Shown piece by piece: positions 8,749 to 17,572 of a DNA stretch of 64,000 nt (the stretch's first letter is position 1; every line of letters begins with the position of its first letter). Location: assembly GCF_009674565.1 (NCBI RefSeq), contig NZ_WKJL01000018.1, forward strand, positions 1 through 64,000, read 5' to 3'. This stretch comes from Duganella aquatilis. GTDB lineage: Bacteria > Pseudomonadota > Gammaproteobacteria > Burkholderiales > Burkholderiaceae_D. The position numbers were made by a program, and so were the translations under genes. The notes beneath the pieces were generated by a model, which worked only from the letters and a program-made list of their open reading frames with translations, was not told the origin of the DNA and did not search any database.

Positions 8749-10119
8749 ATGACTACTATCAGCAATACGACCAGCTCAACCAGCACCGGCGTAACCACCG
8801 ACGTCTACAACCGCGTCGCACAAACCATGGCCCCGGCAACCACCGCGGCCAACAAACTCAACGCGTCCATCACCAAGGACCAGACCAAGCTGTCCGCGCT
8901 GGGGCAACTGCAAAGCGCGCTGGCCAACTTCCAGCAGATCGCCGCCGGCCTGACCGGCGCCGGCCTCAGCACCACGGCCTCCAGCTCGGCCAAGAATGTG
9001 CTGACCGCCACCTCGACCGGCGCCGCCAAGGCCGGCACTTATGCGCTGGACGTCAAGCAGCTGGCCCAGGGCCAGTTCCTGACCAGCGAAGAATTCGCCA
9101 CCGGCACCGACGGCAAGGTCGGCAGCGGCGCCCCCACCACCGTCAAGATCGACTTCGGCACCACCGGCGGCGACAAGGGCTTCGTCACCGGCGCCGCCAG
9201 CGCCAGCGTCACCATCGACAGCAGCAACAACACGCCGGAAGGCATCGCCGCCGCGTTCAAGGCGGCTGGCGTCGATGTCAGCGTGGTCAAGGGCGACAAC
9301 GGCAAGTATTCGCTGTCGATCGACGGCAAGGACGGCGCCGCCAACAGCATGCGCATCAGCGTCAGCGGCGACGCCGCGCTGAAAAACCTGCTGACCTACG
9401 ATCCGACCGGCACGCAGAAAATGAAGCAGACCACCGCCGCGCAGGACGCCATCCTGACCGTCGACGGCAAGCAGATCACCAGCGCGAGCAACACCATCAA
9501 GGACACCGCGATCGGCGGCGCCACGCTGAACCTGGTGGGGGCGGGCAAGAGCGACGTCACCATCGCCGCCGGCGCCAGCCAGATCGGCGACAACCTGAAA
9601 TCCTTCGTCGCCGCCTACAACGACCTCAACGCCAAGATGCTGAAGCTGCAAAAGGGCGACCTGAAGTCCGACACCGCGATGAACCAGGCCATCAGCCAGA
9701 TGAGCATGCTGCTGAAGACCGGCGGCGGCACCGTTTCGGTGACCAAGCTGGCCGCAGCCGGCATCAGCCAGGACAAAGACGGCAACATGGTGCTGGACGA
9801 CAAAAAGCTGCAAGCCGCGCTGACCACCGATTCCTCGGCCGTGGCCAGCCTGTTCACCACCACCGACGGCCGCGGCATTGCCGACCTGCTGTCGGCCAAG
9901 GCCAGCGCGCTGACCTCGTCGAGCAGCGTGCTGACCCGCGAAACCTCGCTGACCACCAACGAAATCACCAACCTGAACACCAAGAAGGCCAGCATGACCA
10001 AGGCCCTGACCGCCCAGGCCAACGCCCTGGCGGCGCTGTACACCGCCCAGGCCCAGACCGGCGCCGGCAGCGCCTTCAACGGCACCGGCAGCGGCACCCT
10101 GTTCGACATGCTGGGCTGA
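8749..10119 (+). CDS. fliD: FliD-like flagellar hook-associated protein (orphan)
   Basis: 456 aa from ATG 8749. The N-terminal region (residues ~15-115: QTKLSALGQLQSALANFQ, then SSAKNVLTATSTGAAKAGTY) matches FliD_N. The C-terminal ~200 residues with DVTIAAGASQIGDNLKSFV and FVAAYNDLNAKM match FliD_C. The ends are low-complexity, Ser/Thr/Ala-rich coiled-coil sequence, as in filament caps. Known role: the pentameric cap that folds flagellin at the filament tip. No fliS, fliC or other flagellar gene is nearby, so this may be a paralogue with a specialised role. The ribosome-binding site is weak. Confidence 0.8.
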   Translation: MTTISNTTSSTSTGVTTDVYNRVAQTMAPATTAANKLNASITKDQTKLSALGQLQSALANFQQIAAGLTGAGLSTTASSSAKNVLTATSTGAAKAGTYALDVKQLAQGQFLTSEEFATGTDGKVGSGAPTTVKIDFGTTGGDKGFVTGAASASVTIDSSNNTPEGIAAAFKAAGVDVSVVKGDNGKYSLSIDGKDGAANSMRISVSGDAALKNLLTYDPTGTQKMKQTTAAQDAILTVDGKQITSASNTIKDTAIGGATLNLVGAGKSDVTIAAGASQIGDNLKSFVAAYNDLNAKMLKLQKGDLKSDTAMNQAISQMSMLLKTGGGTVSVTKLAAAGISQDKDGNMVLDDKKLQAALTTDSSAVASLFTTTDGRGIADLLSAKASALTSSSSVLTRETSLTTNEITNLNTKKASMTKALTAQANALAALYTAQAQTGAGSAFNGTGSGTLFDMLG

Positions 10120-10197
10120 TTTCTAACGAACTCCTTGCATCCGGACGGGCTATGCCCGATCATCACGGCTTGTGTATGAATCCCATTCGGAGGTGTT

Positions 10198-11304
10198 ATG
10201 GCAGGGAAGTTCGTTGGTGCGGTGCTGGTCGCGGCTGGCTTGATGGCTGGCGCAGGGCAGGTGGCCGCGCAGGAGGAAAAAGTTCTCAATATTTATAACT
10301 GGTCGGATTACATCGCCGACGACACGGTAAAGAATTTTGAGAAAGAGACCGGCATCAAGGTCCGCTATGATCTTTTTGATAACAACGAAATCCTGAACTC
10401 CAAGCTCGTCGCCGGCAAGTCCGGCTACGACATCGTGGTGCCGACCGCGCAATGGGCGCGCCTGCAAATCGACGGCAAGCTGCTGCGCAAGCTGGACAAG
10501 TCCAAGCTGACCAACCTGAAAAACCTCGATCCGGCGATCCAGGCCAAGCTGGCCAACATCGATCCGGGCAACGATTACCTGGTCGACTGGCTGTGGGGCT
10601 ATACCACCGTCGGCATCAACGTCAACAAGGTCAAGGCCGCGCTGGGCGGCATGCCGATGCCGGACAACGCCTGGGAACTGATCTTCAATCCGAAGTACGC
10701 AGCCAAGCTGAAATCGTGCGGCGTCTCCTTCCTTGATTCGCCATCCGAAGTGCTGCCGGCCGCGCTGATGTACGCCGGCAAGCCGGCCTACTCGAAAAAC
10801 GCCGCCGACTACGCCGAAGCAGGCAAGGTGCTGCAGGCGATCCGTCCTTACGTTACGCTGTTCAGCTCATCCGGCTACATCAACGACATGGCCAACGGCG
10901 CCGTCTGCGTGGCGCTGGGCTGGTCGGGCGACATCAACATCGCCCGTCAGCGTGCGATCGACGCCAAGAACGGCAATGTGATCGAAGTGCTGGTGCCGAA
11001 GACCTCGGCCGCGCTGGTGTTCGACACCATGGCGATTCCGGCCGACGCGCCGCACCCGAACAACGCGCACCTGTGGATCAACTACATCATGCGCCCGGAA
11101 GTGCACGCCAGCCTGACCAACAAGGTGTTCTACGCCAACCCGAATGCGGCCAGCGTCAAGTTCGTGCGCAAGGATATTGCCGGCAACAAGACGGTGTTCC
11201 TGTCGGACGACGACAAGAAGCGCATGGCGGCGCCTGAAGCGGTGCCGGCGGACATCCGCCGCAACATCACCCGCATCTACACCAAGTTCAAAACCGGCGT
11301 GTAA
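10198..11304 (+). CDS. Polyamine ABC transporter substrate-binding protein (PotF/PotD-like)
   Basis: 368 aa. Sec signal peptide of ~25 residues ending AGQVAAQ. The mature protein starts with KVLNIYNWSDYIADDTVKNFEKETG, in which NIYNWSDYI is the hallmark of PotF/PotD. Type II periplasmic-binding fold. Likely captures putrescine or spermidine in the periplasm. No permease or ATPase genes adjoin it, so it must work with a transporter encoded elsewhere. GGAGG lies 5 bp before ATG 10198. Confidence 0.88.
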   Translation: MAGKFVGAVLVAAGLMAGAGQVAAQEEKVLNIYNWSDYIADDTVKNFEKETGIKVRYDLFDNNEILNSKLVAGKSGYDIVVPTAQWARLQIDGKLLRKLDKSKLTNLKNLDPAIQAKLANIDPGNDYLVDWLWGYTTVGINVNKVKAALGGMPMPDNAWELIFNPKYAAKLKSCGVSFLDSPSEVLPAALMYAGKPAYSKNAADYAEAGKVLQAIRPYVTLFSSSGYINDMANGAVCVALGWSGDINIARQRAIDAKNGNVIEVLVPKTSAALVFDTMAIPADAPHPNNAHLWINYIMRPEVHASLTNKVFYANPNAASVKFVRKDIAGNKTVFLSDDDKKRMAAPEAVPADIRRNITRIYTKFKTGV

Positions 11305-11378
11305 ACGATGAACGGCGCGAGGGGCGGTGTCCGGGTAGGGCACGCCGCTGGCGCCGTCGGCTTCCGTGAAGCGGATTG

Positions 11379-11498
11379 CTATTCGTGATAGCGGTCGATC
11401 AACCTGTCTTTGCTGCCGCGCATTTCCTGTACCAGTTCGTATACCACCAGGGCAATCATGCCCCCGAACATCCCCATGGTGAGCAAGGTGAACATCAT
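11379..11498 (-). CDS. Small single-pass membrane protein (39 aa)
   Basis: Encoded from ATG 11498 to TAG 11379, 39 aa. A strong GGGGGAGG Shine-Dalgarno sequence lies just upstream, which supports translation. Residues ~2-21 (MFTLLTMGMFGGMIALVVYE) form one hydrophobic helix. The tail (residues 22-39) is charged, with RGSKDRLIDRYHE at the end. This gives a typical small inner-membrane protein with its C-terminus probably in the cytosol. It lies downstream of sixA in the same direction. Function unknown; no family recognised. Confidence 0.6.
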   Translation of the reverse strand: MMFTLLTMGMFGGMIALVVYELVQEMRGSKDRLIDRYHE

Positions 11499-11559
11499 GA
11501 TGGCCTCCCCCGAGAGTTGATGCAATTAAACTTTAGCAGATGCCGGGGGCTTTGCAAGG

Positions 11560-12027
11560 CTATTTCACCACCAGGTCGGCCGCCATCACGGCCTTCAGAT
11601 ACACACTCATCGGGTCGCCCGGATCGCGTTGCGCGAACCACCAGGCGCTGGCCTTGCGGATGTCCCATTCCAGGTCATCGCCGGTCAGCAGCATCGAGGC
11701 CACCTGGCCCAAGGTCGGCTGATGGCCGACCACCAGCACCGAATCCTTGTTGCCCGGCCAGTTGACCGCCTTCAGGATGTCGGCCGGGTCGGCGCCCGGC
11801 GCCAGGTCGGTGTGGATCTTGAATTTGCGGCCCAGCGCTTCGACCGTCTGCAGCGTGCGTACTGCCGGGCTGGACAGGATGCGGCAGCTGTCCGGCAGCT
11901 GCGAGTTGAGCCACTGGCCCATGCGCCGCGCCTGCTTCTGGCCCTTGGCGGTCAATGCCCGTTCCAGATCGGTCATGCCCGGCCCCGCATCTTCGGCCTC
12001 GGCGTGCCGCCATAAAATGAGATCCAT
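11560..12027 (-). CDS. sixA: Phosphohistidine phosphatase SixA
   Basis: 155 aa from ATG 12027, which has AGGAGA 6 bp upstream; a longer in-frame extension is rejected. Histidine-phosphatase fold: the N-terminal RHG-type motif reads LILWRHAEAEDAG, and the second catalytic His is in VLVVGHQPTLGQVASML. Family role: dephosphorylating phosphohistidine on HPt or PTS proteins. It lies 76 bp downstream of ppk on the same strand and is probably co-transcribed, so its product may belong to phosphate-related signalling (inference). Confidence 0.88.
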   Translation of the reverse strand: MDLILWRHAEAEDAGPGMTDLERALTAKGQKQARRMGQWLNSQLPDSCRILSSPAVRTLQTVEALGRKFKIHTDLAPGADPADILKAVNWPGNKDSVLVVGHQPTLGQVASMLLTGDDLEWDIRKASAWWFAQRDPGDPMSVYLKAVMAADLVVK

Positions 12028-12042
12028 GCTTTTCTCCTGAGT

Positions 12043-12066
12043 CACATTTGAAAACACATTTGAAAA
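12043..12066. repeat. 12-bp tandem duplication upstream of sixA
   Basis: CACATTTGAAAA occurs twice back to back, at 12043-12054 and 12055-12066, in the 76-bp ppk-sixA gap. It is probably a small replication-slippage duplication. No function is apparent. Confidence 0.8.
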
Positions 12067-12103
12067 CAGATCCCGGCCGCGCACCTCCCGGCGCGCGTAA
12101 TGG

Positions 12104-14200
12104 TCATTCTCCCAGATGCGCGTTGGGCGTGCCCAGCGTCTCCATCAAATGCTGCTGGGCGCTGAAGCTGGTCTGCTTGCCGCGCGCCTTGCGGCGCTGG
12201 TAGTGGCCGTCCGGCTCCAGTTCCCAGGCGTTCATATTGTCCTTCAAGTACGGGTTCAGGCCTTCGGCCAGCACCCGGCGCTTGAGCGCCTTGTCCAGGA
12301 TCGGGAAGGCGACTTCGATGCGGCGGAACAGATTGCGGCTCATCCAGTCGGCGCTGGCCAGATAGGTGTCATGCGCCAGGTCGTTGCGGAAGTAATAGAT
12401 ACGGCTGTGTTCAAGGAAGCGGCCGATGATCGACCGCACCTTGATGTTTTCCGACAGTCCCGGCACGCCCGGCTTCAGGGTGCAGGCGCCGCGCACGATC
12501 AGGTCGATCTTGACGCCGTCCTTGGAGGCCGCGTACAAGGCGCGGATCACCGATTCGTCCACCAGCGCATTGATTTTAACAATAATCCGGCCCGGTCGTC
12601 CGGCGCGCGCGATGCGTGCCTCGTTGCGAATGGCCTTGATGATTTCGTTCTGCAGCGCGAACGGCGCCAGCCACAAATGGTTGAGGCGGTGCGGCTTGGT
12701 CAGGCTGGTCAGGTGGATGAATACCTCGTTGACTTCCTGCGCCAGGCCGGCGTGGCAGGTCAGCAGGCCGAAATCGGTGTAGAACTTGGTGGTGGTCGGA
12801 TGGTAGTTGCCGGTGCCGAGGTGGGCGTAGTAGCGCAGCTTGCCCTCTTCGCGGCGGATCACCAGCGCCACCTTGGCGTGGGTCTTCAGGCCGACCACGC
12901 CGTACACCACCTGCGCGCCGGCCTGTTCCAGCTTGTCGGCCCAGTTGATGTTGGCTTCCTCGTCGAAGCGCGCCTTCAGCTCGACGATGACGGTGACTTC
13001 CTTGCCGGCGCGGGCGGCGACGATCAGCGCTTCCATCAGGTCCGAGTTCATGCCGGTGCGGTAAATCGTCTGCTTGATGGCGACCACCGCCGGATCGAGC
13101 GCGGCGCTGCGGATGAAATCGATCACCGTCTGGAACGACTGGAACGGGTGGTGCAGCAGGATGTCGTTCTTGCGCAGCGCGCTGAAGATGTCCTGGCTGC
13201 CCGGTTTCTGCGCGAAGCCGGGGAAGAAGGGCGTGAAGCGCAGCGCCGGATTGTCGACGTGGTCCATGATCTCGTTCAGGCGCACCAGGTTGACCGGGCC
13301 GTTGACCGCGTACAGCCGGCTCTGGTGCAGGCCGAACTGGTCGAGCAGGAACTGCGACAGCTCCGGCGGGCAGTTCATCGCCACTTCCAGCCGCACCGAG
13401 GCGCCGAACTGGCGGCCCAGCAGTTCGCCCTTCAGGGCCTGGCGCAGGTTCTTGACCTCGTCCTCGTCGACCCACAGGTCGCTGTCGCGGGTGACGCGGA
13501 ACTGCGAATAGCCGATCACTTCGCGGCCGGCAAACAGGTCCGAGATGTGCGCGTGGATCACCGACGACAGCAGGCAGAACGAAATGCCGCCGTTCTTCGA
13601 CAGATGGTCCGGCAGCCGGATCACGCGCGGCAGCACGCGCGGCGCCTTGACGATGGCGATCGCCGTGCCGCGGCCGAAGGCGTCCTTGCCGGTCAGCGAC
13701 ACAATAAAATTGAGGCTCTTGTTAACCACCTGCGGGAACGGGTGGGCCGGATCGAGGCCGATCGGCGTCAGCAGCGGCCGCACTTCGTTGTCGAAGTATT
13801 CCTTGACCCAGGCGCGCTGCGCCTCGTTGCGCTCGTTGTGGCGCACCAGGTGGACGCCGTTGGCGGCCAGCTCGGGCAGGACTTCGTTGTTCAGGATTTC
13901 ATATTGATGCGCGACCAACAGGTGGCATTCATTGCTGATGCGCGACAGCGTGGCCACCAGGGCAGGGTGGGCGGCCAGCGAGCCGTCGGCGGCGCCGGCC
14001 GCCAGCAGGCTGGCCACGCGCACCTCGAAGAACTCGTCCAGGTTGCTGCTGGCGATGCACAGGTAGCGCAGCCGCTCCAGCAGGGGAATGCTTTTGTTTT
14101 CCGCCTGCGCCAATACGCGGCGGTTGAACATCAGTTGCGACAGTTCCCTGTCGAGGAACGCCGAGTTCTTATTTACTTCCGCATGCAAGTCAGGCTTCAT
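12104..14200 (-). CDS. ppk: Polyphosphate kinase 1
   Basis: 698 aa from ATG 14200 (MKPDLHAEVN). The open frame continues upstream, but that part overlaps the Pho promoter. PPK1 domain order is clear: N-terminal LDRELSQLMFNRRVLAQA, a head domain with SSNLDEFFEVRVA, and two catalytic PLD-like domains. The phosphorylated His is in GLKTHAKVALV, and YAHLGTGNYHP follows. It makes inorganic polyphosphate from ATP. Length is normal. It is divergent from pstS, with a Pho box and a TACACT -10 hexamer upstream at 14264-14296, so control by phosphate starvation is likely. Confidence 0.95.
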   Translation of the reverse strand: MKPDLHAEVNKNSAFLDRELSQLMFNRRVLAQAENKSIPLLERLRYLCIASSNLDEFFEVRVASLLAAGAADGSLAAHPALVATLSRISNECHLLVAHQYEILNNEVLPELAANGVHLVRHNERNEAQRAWVKEYFDNEVRPLLTPIGLDPAHPFPQVVNKSLNFIVSLTGKDAFGRGTAIAIVKAPRVLPRVIRLPDHLSKNGGISFCLLSSVIHAHISDLFAGREVIGYSQFRVTRDSDLWVDEDEVKNLRQALKGELLGRQFGASVRLEVAMNCPPELSQFLLDQFGLHQSRLYAVNGPVNLVRLNEIMDHVDNPALRFTPFFPGFAQKPGSQDIFSALRKNDILLHHPFQSFQTVIDFIRSAALDPAVVAIKQTIYRTGMNSDLMEALIVAARAGKEVTVIVELKARFDEEANINWADKLEQAGAQVVYGVVGLKTHAKVALVIRREEGKLRYYAHLGTGNYHPTTTKFYTDFGLLTCHAGLAQEVNEVFIHLTSLTKPHRLNHLWLAPFALQNEIIKAIRNEARIARAGRPGRIIVKINALVDESVIRALYAASKDGVKIDLIVRGACTLKPGVPGLSENIKVRSIIGRFLEHSRIYYFRNDLAHDTYLASADWMSRNLFRRIEVAFPILDKALKRRVLAEGLNPYLKDNMNAWELEPDGHYQRRKARGKQTSFSAQQHLMETLGTPNAHLGE

Positions 14201-14263
14201 GTCTTTTTGATCACTTTGCAGGTTACCCCATTCTATCCTGTTTAAGGGGAGAATGATTGCAAC

Positions 14264-14296
14264 AGTGTAAAGAAGAAATATGACAGGCCCGTGACA
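14264..14296 (-). promoter_or_regulatory. Pho box and promoter of ppk
   Basis: Read on the minus strand, TGTCAC starts at 14296 and TGTCATA at 14285, an 11-bp period like the PhoB direct repeat. A TACACT hexamer (14269-14264) follows 9 bp later and would serve as the -10 box. This spacing is the same as at the pstS site. Confidence 0.65.
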
Positions 14297-14412
14297 AATC
14301 ATGTCATAAATGGCGGCCAATTATGACAAGCGGGCGTAACATAGAGCGTCAACATGGCCTGTTTACAGAGGGAAGCGGGGTCTGCGCGAATATTTTTGAA
14401 ATATTTTGGACA

Positions 14413-14445
14413 TGTCATAAACATGTCATATTCGACCGTTAGACT
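14413..14445 (+). promoter_or_regulatory. Pho box and promoter of the pst-pho operon
   Basis: TGTCATA occurs at 14413-14419 and again at 14424-14430, an 11-bp direct repeat matching the PhoB-binding consensus. TAGACT at 14440-14445 is 9 bp downstream and fits a -10 box with the Pho box replacing the -35. Another TGTCATA lies close to the pstS start, at about 14462-14468. Confidence 0.8.
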
Positions 14446-14482
14446 GCGCAGCATCCTAACCTGTCATAACAAAGGACTTGAA

Positions 14483-15529
14483 ATGCGACTGAAACAATTG
14501 ATCTCTTCCCTGGTGGTTGGCGCAGCAGCTGTAATGGCTTTCTCGTCGGCTGCTCACGCCGCCGATATGACCGGCGCCGGCGCTACCTTCCCATACCCAA
14601 TCTACGCCAAGTGGGCCGAGTCGTACAAAGCCGCTACCGGCAATGGCCTGAACTACCAGTCCGTCGGTTCGGGCGCTGGCATCAAGCAGATCAAAGCCAA
14701 GACCGTCGATTTCGGCGCGTCCGACATGCCGCTGACCGCTGCTGAACTGGACGCCGAAGGCCTGATGCAGTTCCCGGCCATCATGGGCGGCGTTGTGACC
14801 GTGGTTAACCTGGACGGCGTCACCCCAGGCCAACTGAAACTGACCGGCCCGGTTGTGGCGGACATCTACCTGGGCAAGATCACCAAGTGGAACGATGCAG
14901 CGATCGCCGCACTGAACCCAGGCGTGAAACTGGCTGCCGAAGACATCACCGTGGTGCACCGCGCCGACGGTTCGGGCACCTCGTTCCTGTTCACCGACTT
15001 CCTGTCGAAAACCAGCCCTGAATTCAAAACCAAGATCGGCGCTTCGACCGCTGTGAAATGGATCGTCGGCGTGGGCGGCAAGGGCAACGAAGGCGTCGCC
15101 GCCAACGTGCAGCGCATCAAGGGTTCGATCGGCTACGTCGAGTGGGCCTATGCCAAGAAAAACAAAATGTCGCACACCCAGCTGAAAAACAAGGACGGCA
15201 ACTTCCTGCAGCCTGACGACGAGTTCTTCAAAGCCGCTGCCGCTTCGGCCGAATGGACCAAGACCCCAGGCTTCGGCGTGGTGCTGACCGACCAGGCTGG
15301 CAAAAACTCGTGGCCGATCACCGGCGTGTCGTTCATCCTGATGCACAAAGCACAGGCTGACGCAGCCAAAGGCAAGGAAGTCGTCAAGTTCTTCGACTGG
15401 GCCTTCAAAAACGGCGGCGCCGCTGCTACCGAACTGGACTACGTTCCACTGCCGGCATCGGTGGTCAAGCTGGTCCAGGATTCCTGGAAAGCTAACCTGA
15501 AAGACGCTTCGGGCAAGGCAATCTACTAA
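14483..15529 (+). CDS. pstS: Phosphate ABC transporter substrate-binding protein PstS
   Basis: 348 aa from ATG 14483; longer in-frame extensions run through the Pho box and are rejected. Signal peptide of ~25 residues ending AHA|AD. The mature start MTGAGATFPYPIYAKW and the phosphate-contacting SGAGIKQI, DFGASDMPLT and HRADGSGTSFLFTDFL blocks are typical. It binds phosphate in the periplasm for PstCAB. First gene of a seven-gene pst-pho operon. Codon use is more T-rich (GCT, GGT) than in neighbours, as expected for a highly expressed protein. Confidence 0.96.
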   Translation: MRLKQLISSLVVGAAAVMAFSSAAHAADMTGAGATFPYPIYAKWAESYKAATGNGLNYQSVGSGAGIKQIKAKTVDFGASDMPLTAAELDAEGLMQFPAIMGGVVTVVNLDGVTPGQLKLTGPVVADIYLGKITKWNDAAIAALNPGVKLAAEDITVVHRADGSGTSFLFTDFLSKTSPEFKTKIGASTAVKWIVGVGGKGNEGVAANVQRIKGSIGYVEWAYAKKNKMSHTQLKNKDGNFLQPDDEFFKAAAASAEWTKTPGFGVVLTDQAGKNSWPITGVSFILMHKAQADAAKGKEVVKFFDWAFKNGGAAATELDYVPLPASVVKLVQDSWKANLKDASGKAIY

Positions 15530-15573
15530 TCCCGACTGTCCCTTCGCCTCCCGCAGCAACGAGGCGAGGGGGT

Positions 15574-15607
15574 TAGCCTGCGCCGCCCAACCGGGCGCCG
15601 CAGGCTA
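15574..15607 (+). other. Intercistronic hairpin between pstS and pstC
   Basis: TAGCCTGCG (15574-15582) pairs with CGCAGGCTA (15599-15607), and a CGCCC/GGGCG stem lies inside. A weaker GC-rich hairpin precedes it (about 15542-15570). There is no U-tract, so it more likely stabilises the abundant pstS message or attenuates readthrough than ends transcription. Confidence 0.6.
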
Positions 15608-15631
15608 GCTACCATCCACCGAGACAACAAT

Positions 15632-16678
15632 ATGAGCGCAGATATCACTTCCACGCCACTACCTAAACCGGAGCCGGCCATGCACATCAGCACCGCACAA
15701 GCGACTGCTGCCGAACAGGCCGCCATGCAAGCCATGCTGCGTACCATGCGCAAGCAGCGCATCCAGGATTTCTTCTTCCACAAGACCACCATGGTGTTCG
15801 CACTGTCCGTGCTGGCGGTGCTGCTGGGGATTATCATTTCGCTGATGGTCGGCGCCTGGCCGGCCTTCAAGGAGTTCGGTCCGGCCTTCATCACCACCGT
15901 CGAGTGGGATCCGGTCAATGACCAGTACGGCGCGGCGATCGCCATCGTCGGCACCCTGGCCACCTCCGGCATCGCGCTGCTGATCGCCTTCCCGGTGTCG
16001 TTCGGCATCGCGCTGTTCCTGACCGAGATCTGCCCGGCCTCGCTGCGCCGCCCGCTGGGCACGGCGGTCGAGCTGCTGGCCGGCATCCCGTCCATCATCT
16101 ACGGCATGTGGGGCCTGTTCGTGTTCGCGCCGCTGTTCGGCGACTACGTGCAGCCGTTCCTGAAAAACACCATCGGCCACCTGCCGCTGATCGGCCAGTT
16201 CTTCAGCGGCCCGACCATGGGCATCGGCGTGCTGACCGCGGCGCTGATCCTGGCCGTGATGATCATCCCGTTCATCTCGTCGGTGATGCGCGACGTGTTC
16301 GAGATCGTGCCGGCCGTGCTGAAGGAATCCGCTTACGGCCTGGGCTGCACCCGCTGGGAAGTGGTGCGCAAGATCGTGCTGCCATACACCAAGACCGGCG
16401 TGGTCGGCGGCGTCATGCTGGGCCTCGGCCGCGCGCTGGGCGAAACCATGGCCGTGACCTTCGTCATCGGCAACGCCAACAAGCTGTCGTGGTCGCTGTT
16501 CGCGGCGGGTAACTCGATCGCCTCGACGCTGGCCAATGAATTCGCCGAATCGGATACGCCGCTGCACACCTCGTCGCTGTTCGCGCTGGCGCTGATCCTG
16601 TTCGTGATCACCTTTATCGTTCTGTCCGCCGCCAAGCTGATGCTGGCCGGCATGTCTCGCAAGGAAGGCGTCAAATAA
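15632..16678 (+). CDS. pstC: Phosphate ABC transporter permease PstC
   Basis: 348 aa with six predicted membrane helices after a ~45-residue cytoplasmic N-terminus that is longer than usual. The BPD transporter EAA-type loop is at LKESAYGLGCTRWEVVRKIV, and GRALGETMAVTFVIGN follows. It forms the inner-membrane phosphate channel with PstA. The stop TAA overlaps the pstA start by one base (TAATG), which implies translational coupling. An in-frame Met near residue 17 is an alternative start. Confidence 0.94.
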   Translation: MSADITSTPLPKPEPAMHISTAQATAAEQAAMQAMLRTMRKQRIQDFFFHKTTMVFALSVLAVLLGIIISLMVGAWPAFKEFGPAFITTVEWDPVNDQYGAAIAIVGTLATSGIALLIAFPVSFGIALFLTEICPASLRRPLGTAVELLAGIPSIIYGMWGLFVFAPLFGDYVQPFLKNTIGHLPLIGQFFSGPTMGIGVLTAALILAVMIIPFISSVMRDVFEIVPAVLKESAYGLGCTRWEVVRKIVLPYTKTGVVGGVMLGLGRALGETMAVTFVIGNANKLSWSLFAAGNSIASTLANEFAESDTPLHTSSLFALALILFVITFIVLSAAKLMLAGMSRKEGVK

Positions 16679-17550
16679 TGAGCGCAACTCTGGAAAAAGC
16701 CGCGATGAACCCGGTGTACCGCAAGCGGCTGCTGATGCACCGCGTCGGCATCGCCCTGTCGGTGGCGGCGATGTCGGTCGGCCTGCTGGTGCTGGCCTGG
16801 ATTCTGATCACCCTGATCATCAAGGGCTTCGGCGCCTTGAGCATCAACCTGTTCACGCAGACCACGCCGGCGCCGGGCAGCGAAGGCGGCGGCCTGCTGA
16901 ATGCGATCTTCGGCAGCGTGATGATCGTCGGCCTGTCGACCCTGATCTCGACCCCGATCGGCATCCTGGCCGGCATGTACCTGGCCGAATACGGCGAAGA
17001 CAACAAGATCGCCAGCATCACCCGCTTCGTCACCGACATCATGCTGTCGGCGCCATCGATCGTGATCGGCATGTTCGTCTGGGCCATGTACGTGGCCACC
17101 GCCAAGCACTATTCGGGCTACGCCGGTTCCGTGGCGCTGGCGCTGATCGCCGTGCCGGTGGTGGTGCGCACCACCGACAACATGCTGCGCCTGGTGCCGA
17201 ACAGCCTGCTGGAAGCCGCGTTCGCCCTCGGTGCGCCGCGCTGGAAAGTGGCGATGATGGTGCGCCTGCGCGCCGTCAAGGCCGGCGTCATCACCGGCGT
17301 GCTGCTGGCCGTGGCCCGCGTCTCCGGCGAAACCGCGCCGCTGCTGTTCACCGCGCTGAACAACCAGTTCTTCAGCTCCGACATGAACGCGCCGATGGCC
17401 AACCTGCCGGTGGTGATCTACGGCTACGCCATGAGCCCGTACGACAACTGGCGTGAACTGGCCTGGGGTGGCGCGCTGCTGGTCACCTTCAGCGTGCTGG
17501 CGCTGAACGTTGTCTCGCGCACCCTGTTTGCCCAAAAAGCCCCGAACTAA
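16678..17550 (+). CDS. pstA: Phosphate ABC transporter permease PstA
   Basis: 290 aa, six predicted membrane helices. The EAA loop reads LLEAAFALGAPRWKVAMMV, and ARVSGETAPLLFTALNNQFF is the usual PstA end motif. Pairs with PstC to form the phosphate-translocating pore. It starts inside the pstC stop codon, and pstB follows after 22 bp. Normal length. Confidence 0.95.
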   Translation: MSATLEKAAMNPVYRKRLLMHRVGIALSVAAMSVGLLVLAWILITLIIKGFGALSINLFTQTTPAPGSEGGGLLNAIFGSVMIVGLSTLISTPIGILAGMYLAEYGEDNKIASITRFVTDIMLSAPSIVIGMFVWAMYVATAKHYSGYAGSVALALIAVPVVVRTTDNMLRLVPNSLLEAAFALGAPRWKVAMMVRLRAVKAGVITGVLLAVARVSGETAPLLFTALNNQFFSSDMNAPMANLPVVIYGYAMSPYDNWRELAWGGALLVTFSVLALNVVSRTLFAQKAPN

Positions 17551-17572
17551 TTAAATAAAGCGAATCCATACA

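Noticed and set aside
12116..14245. 709-codon open frame antisense to ppk
   Set aside because: Shadow of ppk; composition typical of reversed GC-rich coding sequence.
14201..14320. N-terminal extension of ppk
   Set aside because: It would run through the Pho box and -10 hexamer; PPK1 homology begins after ATG 14200.
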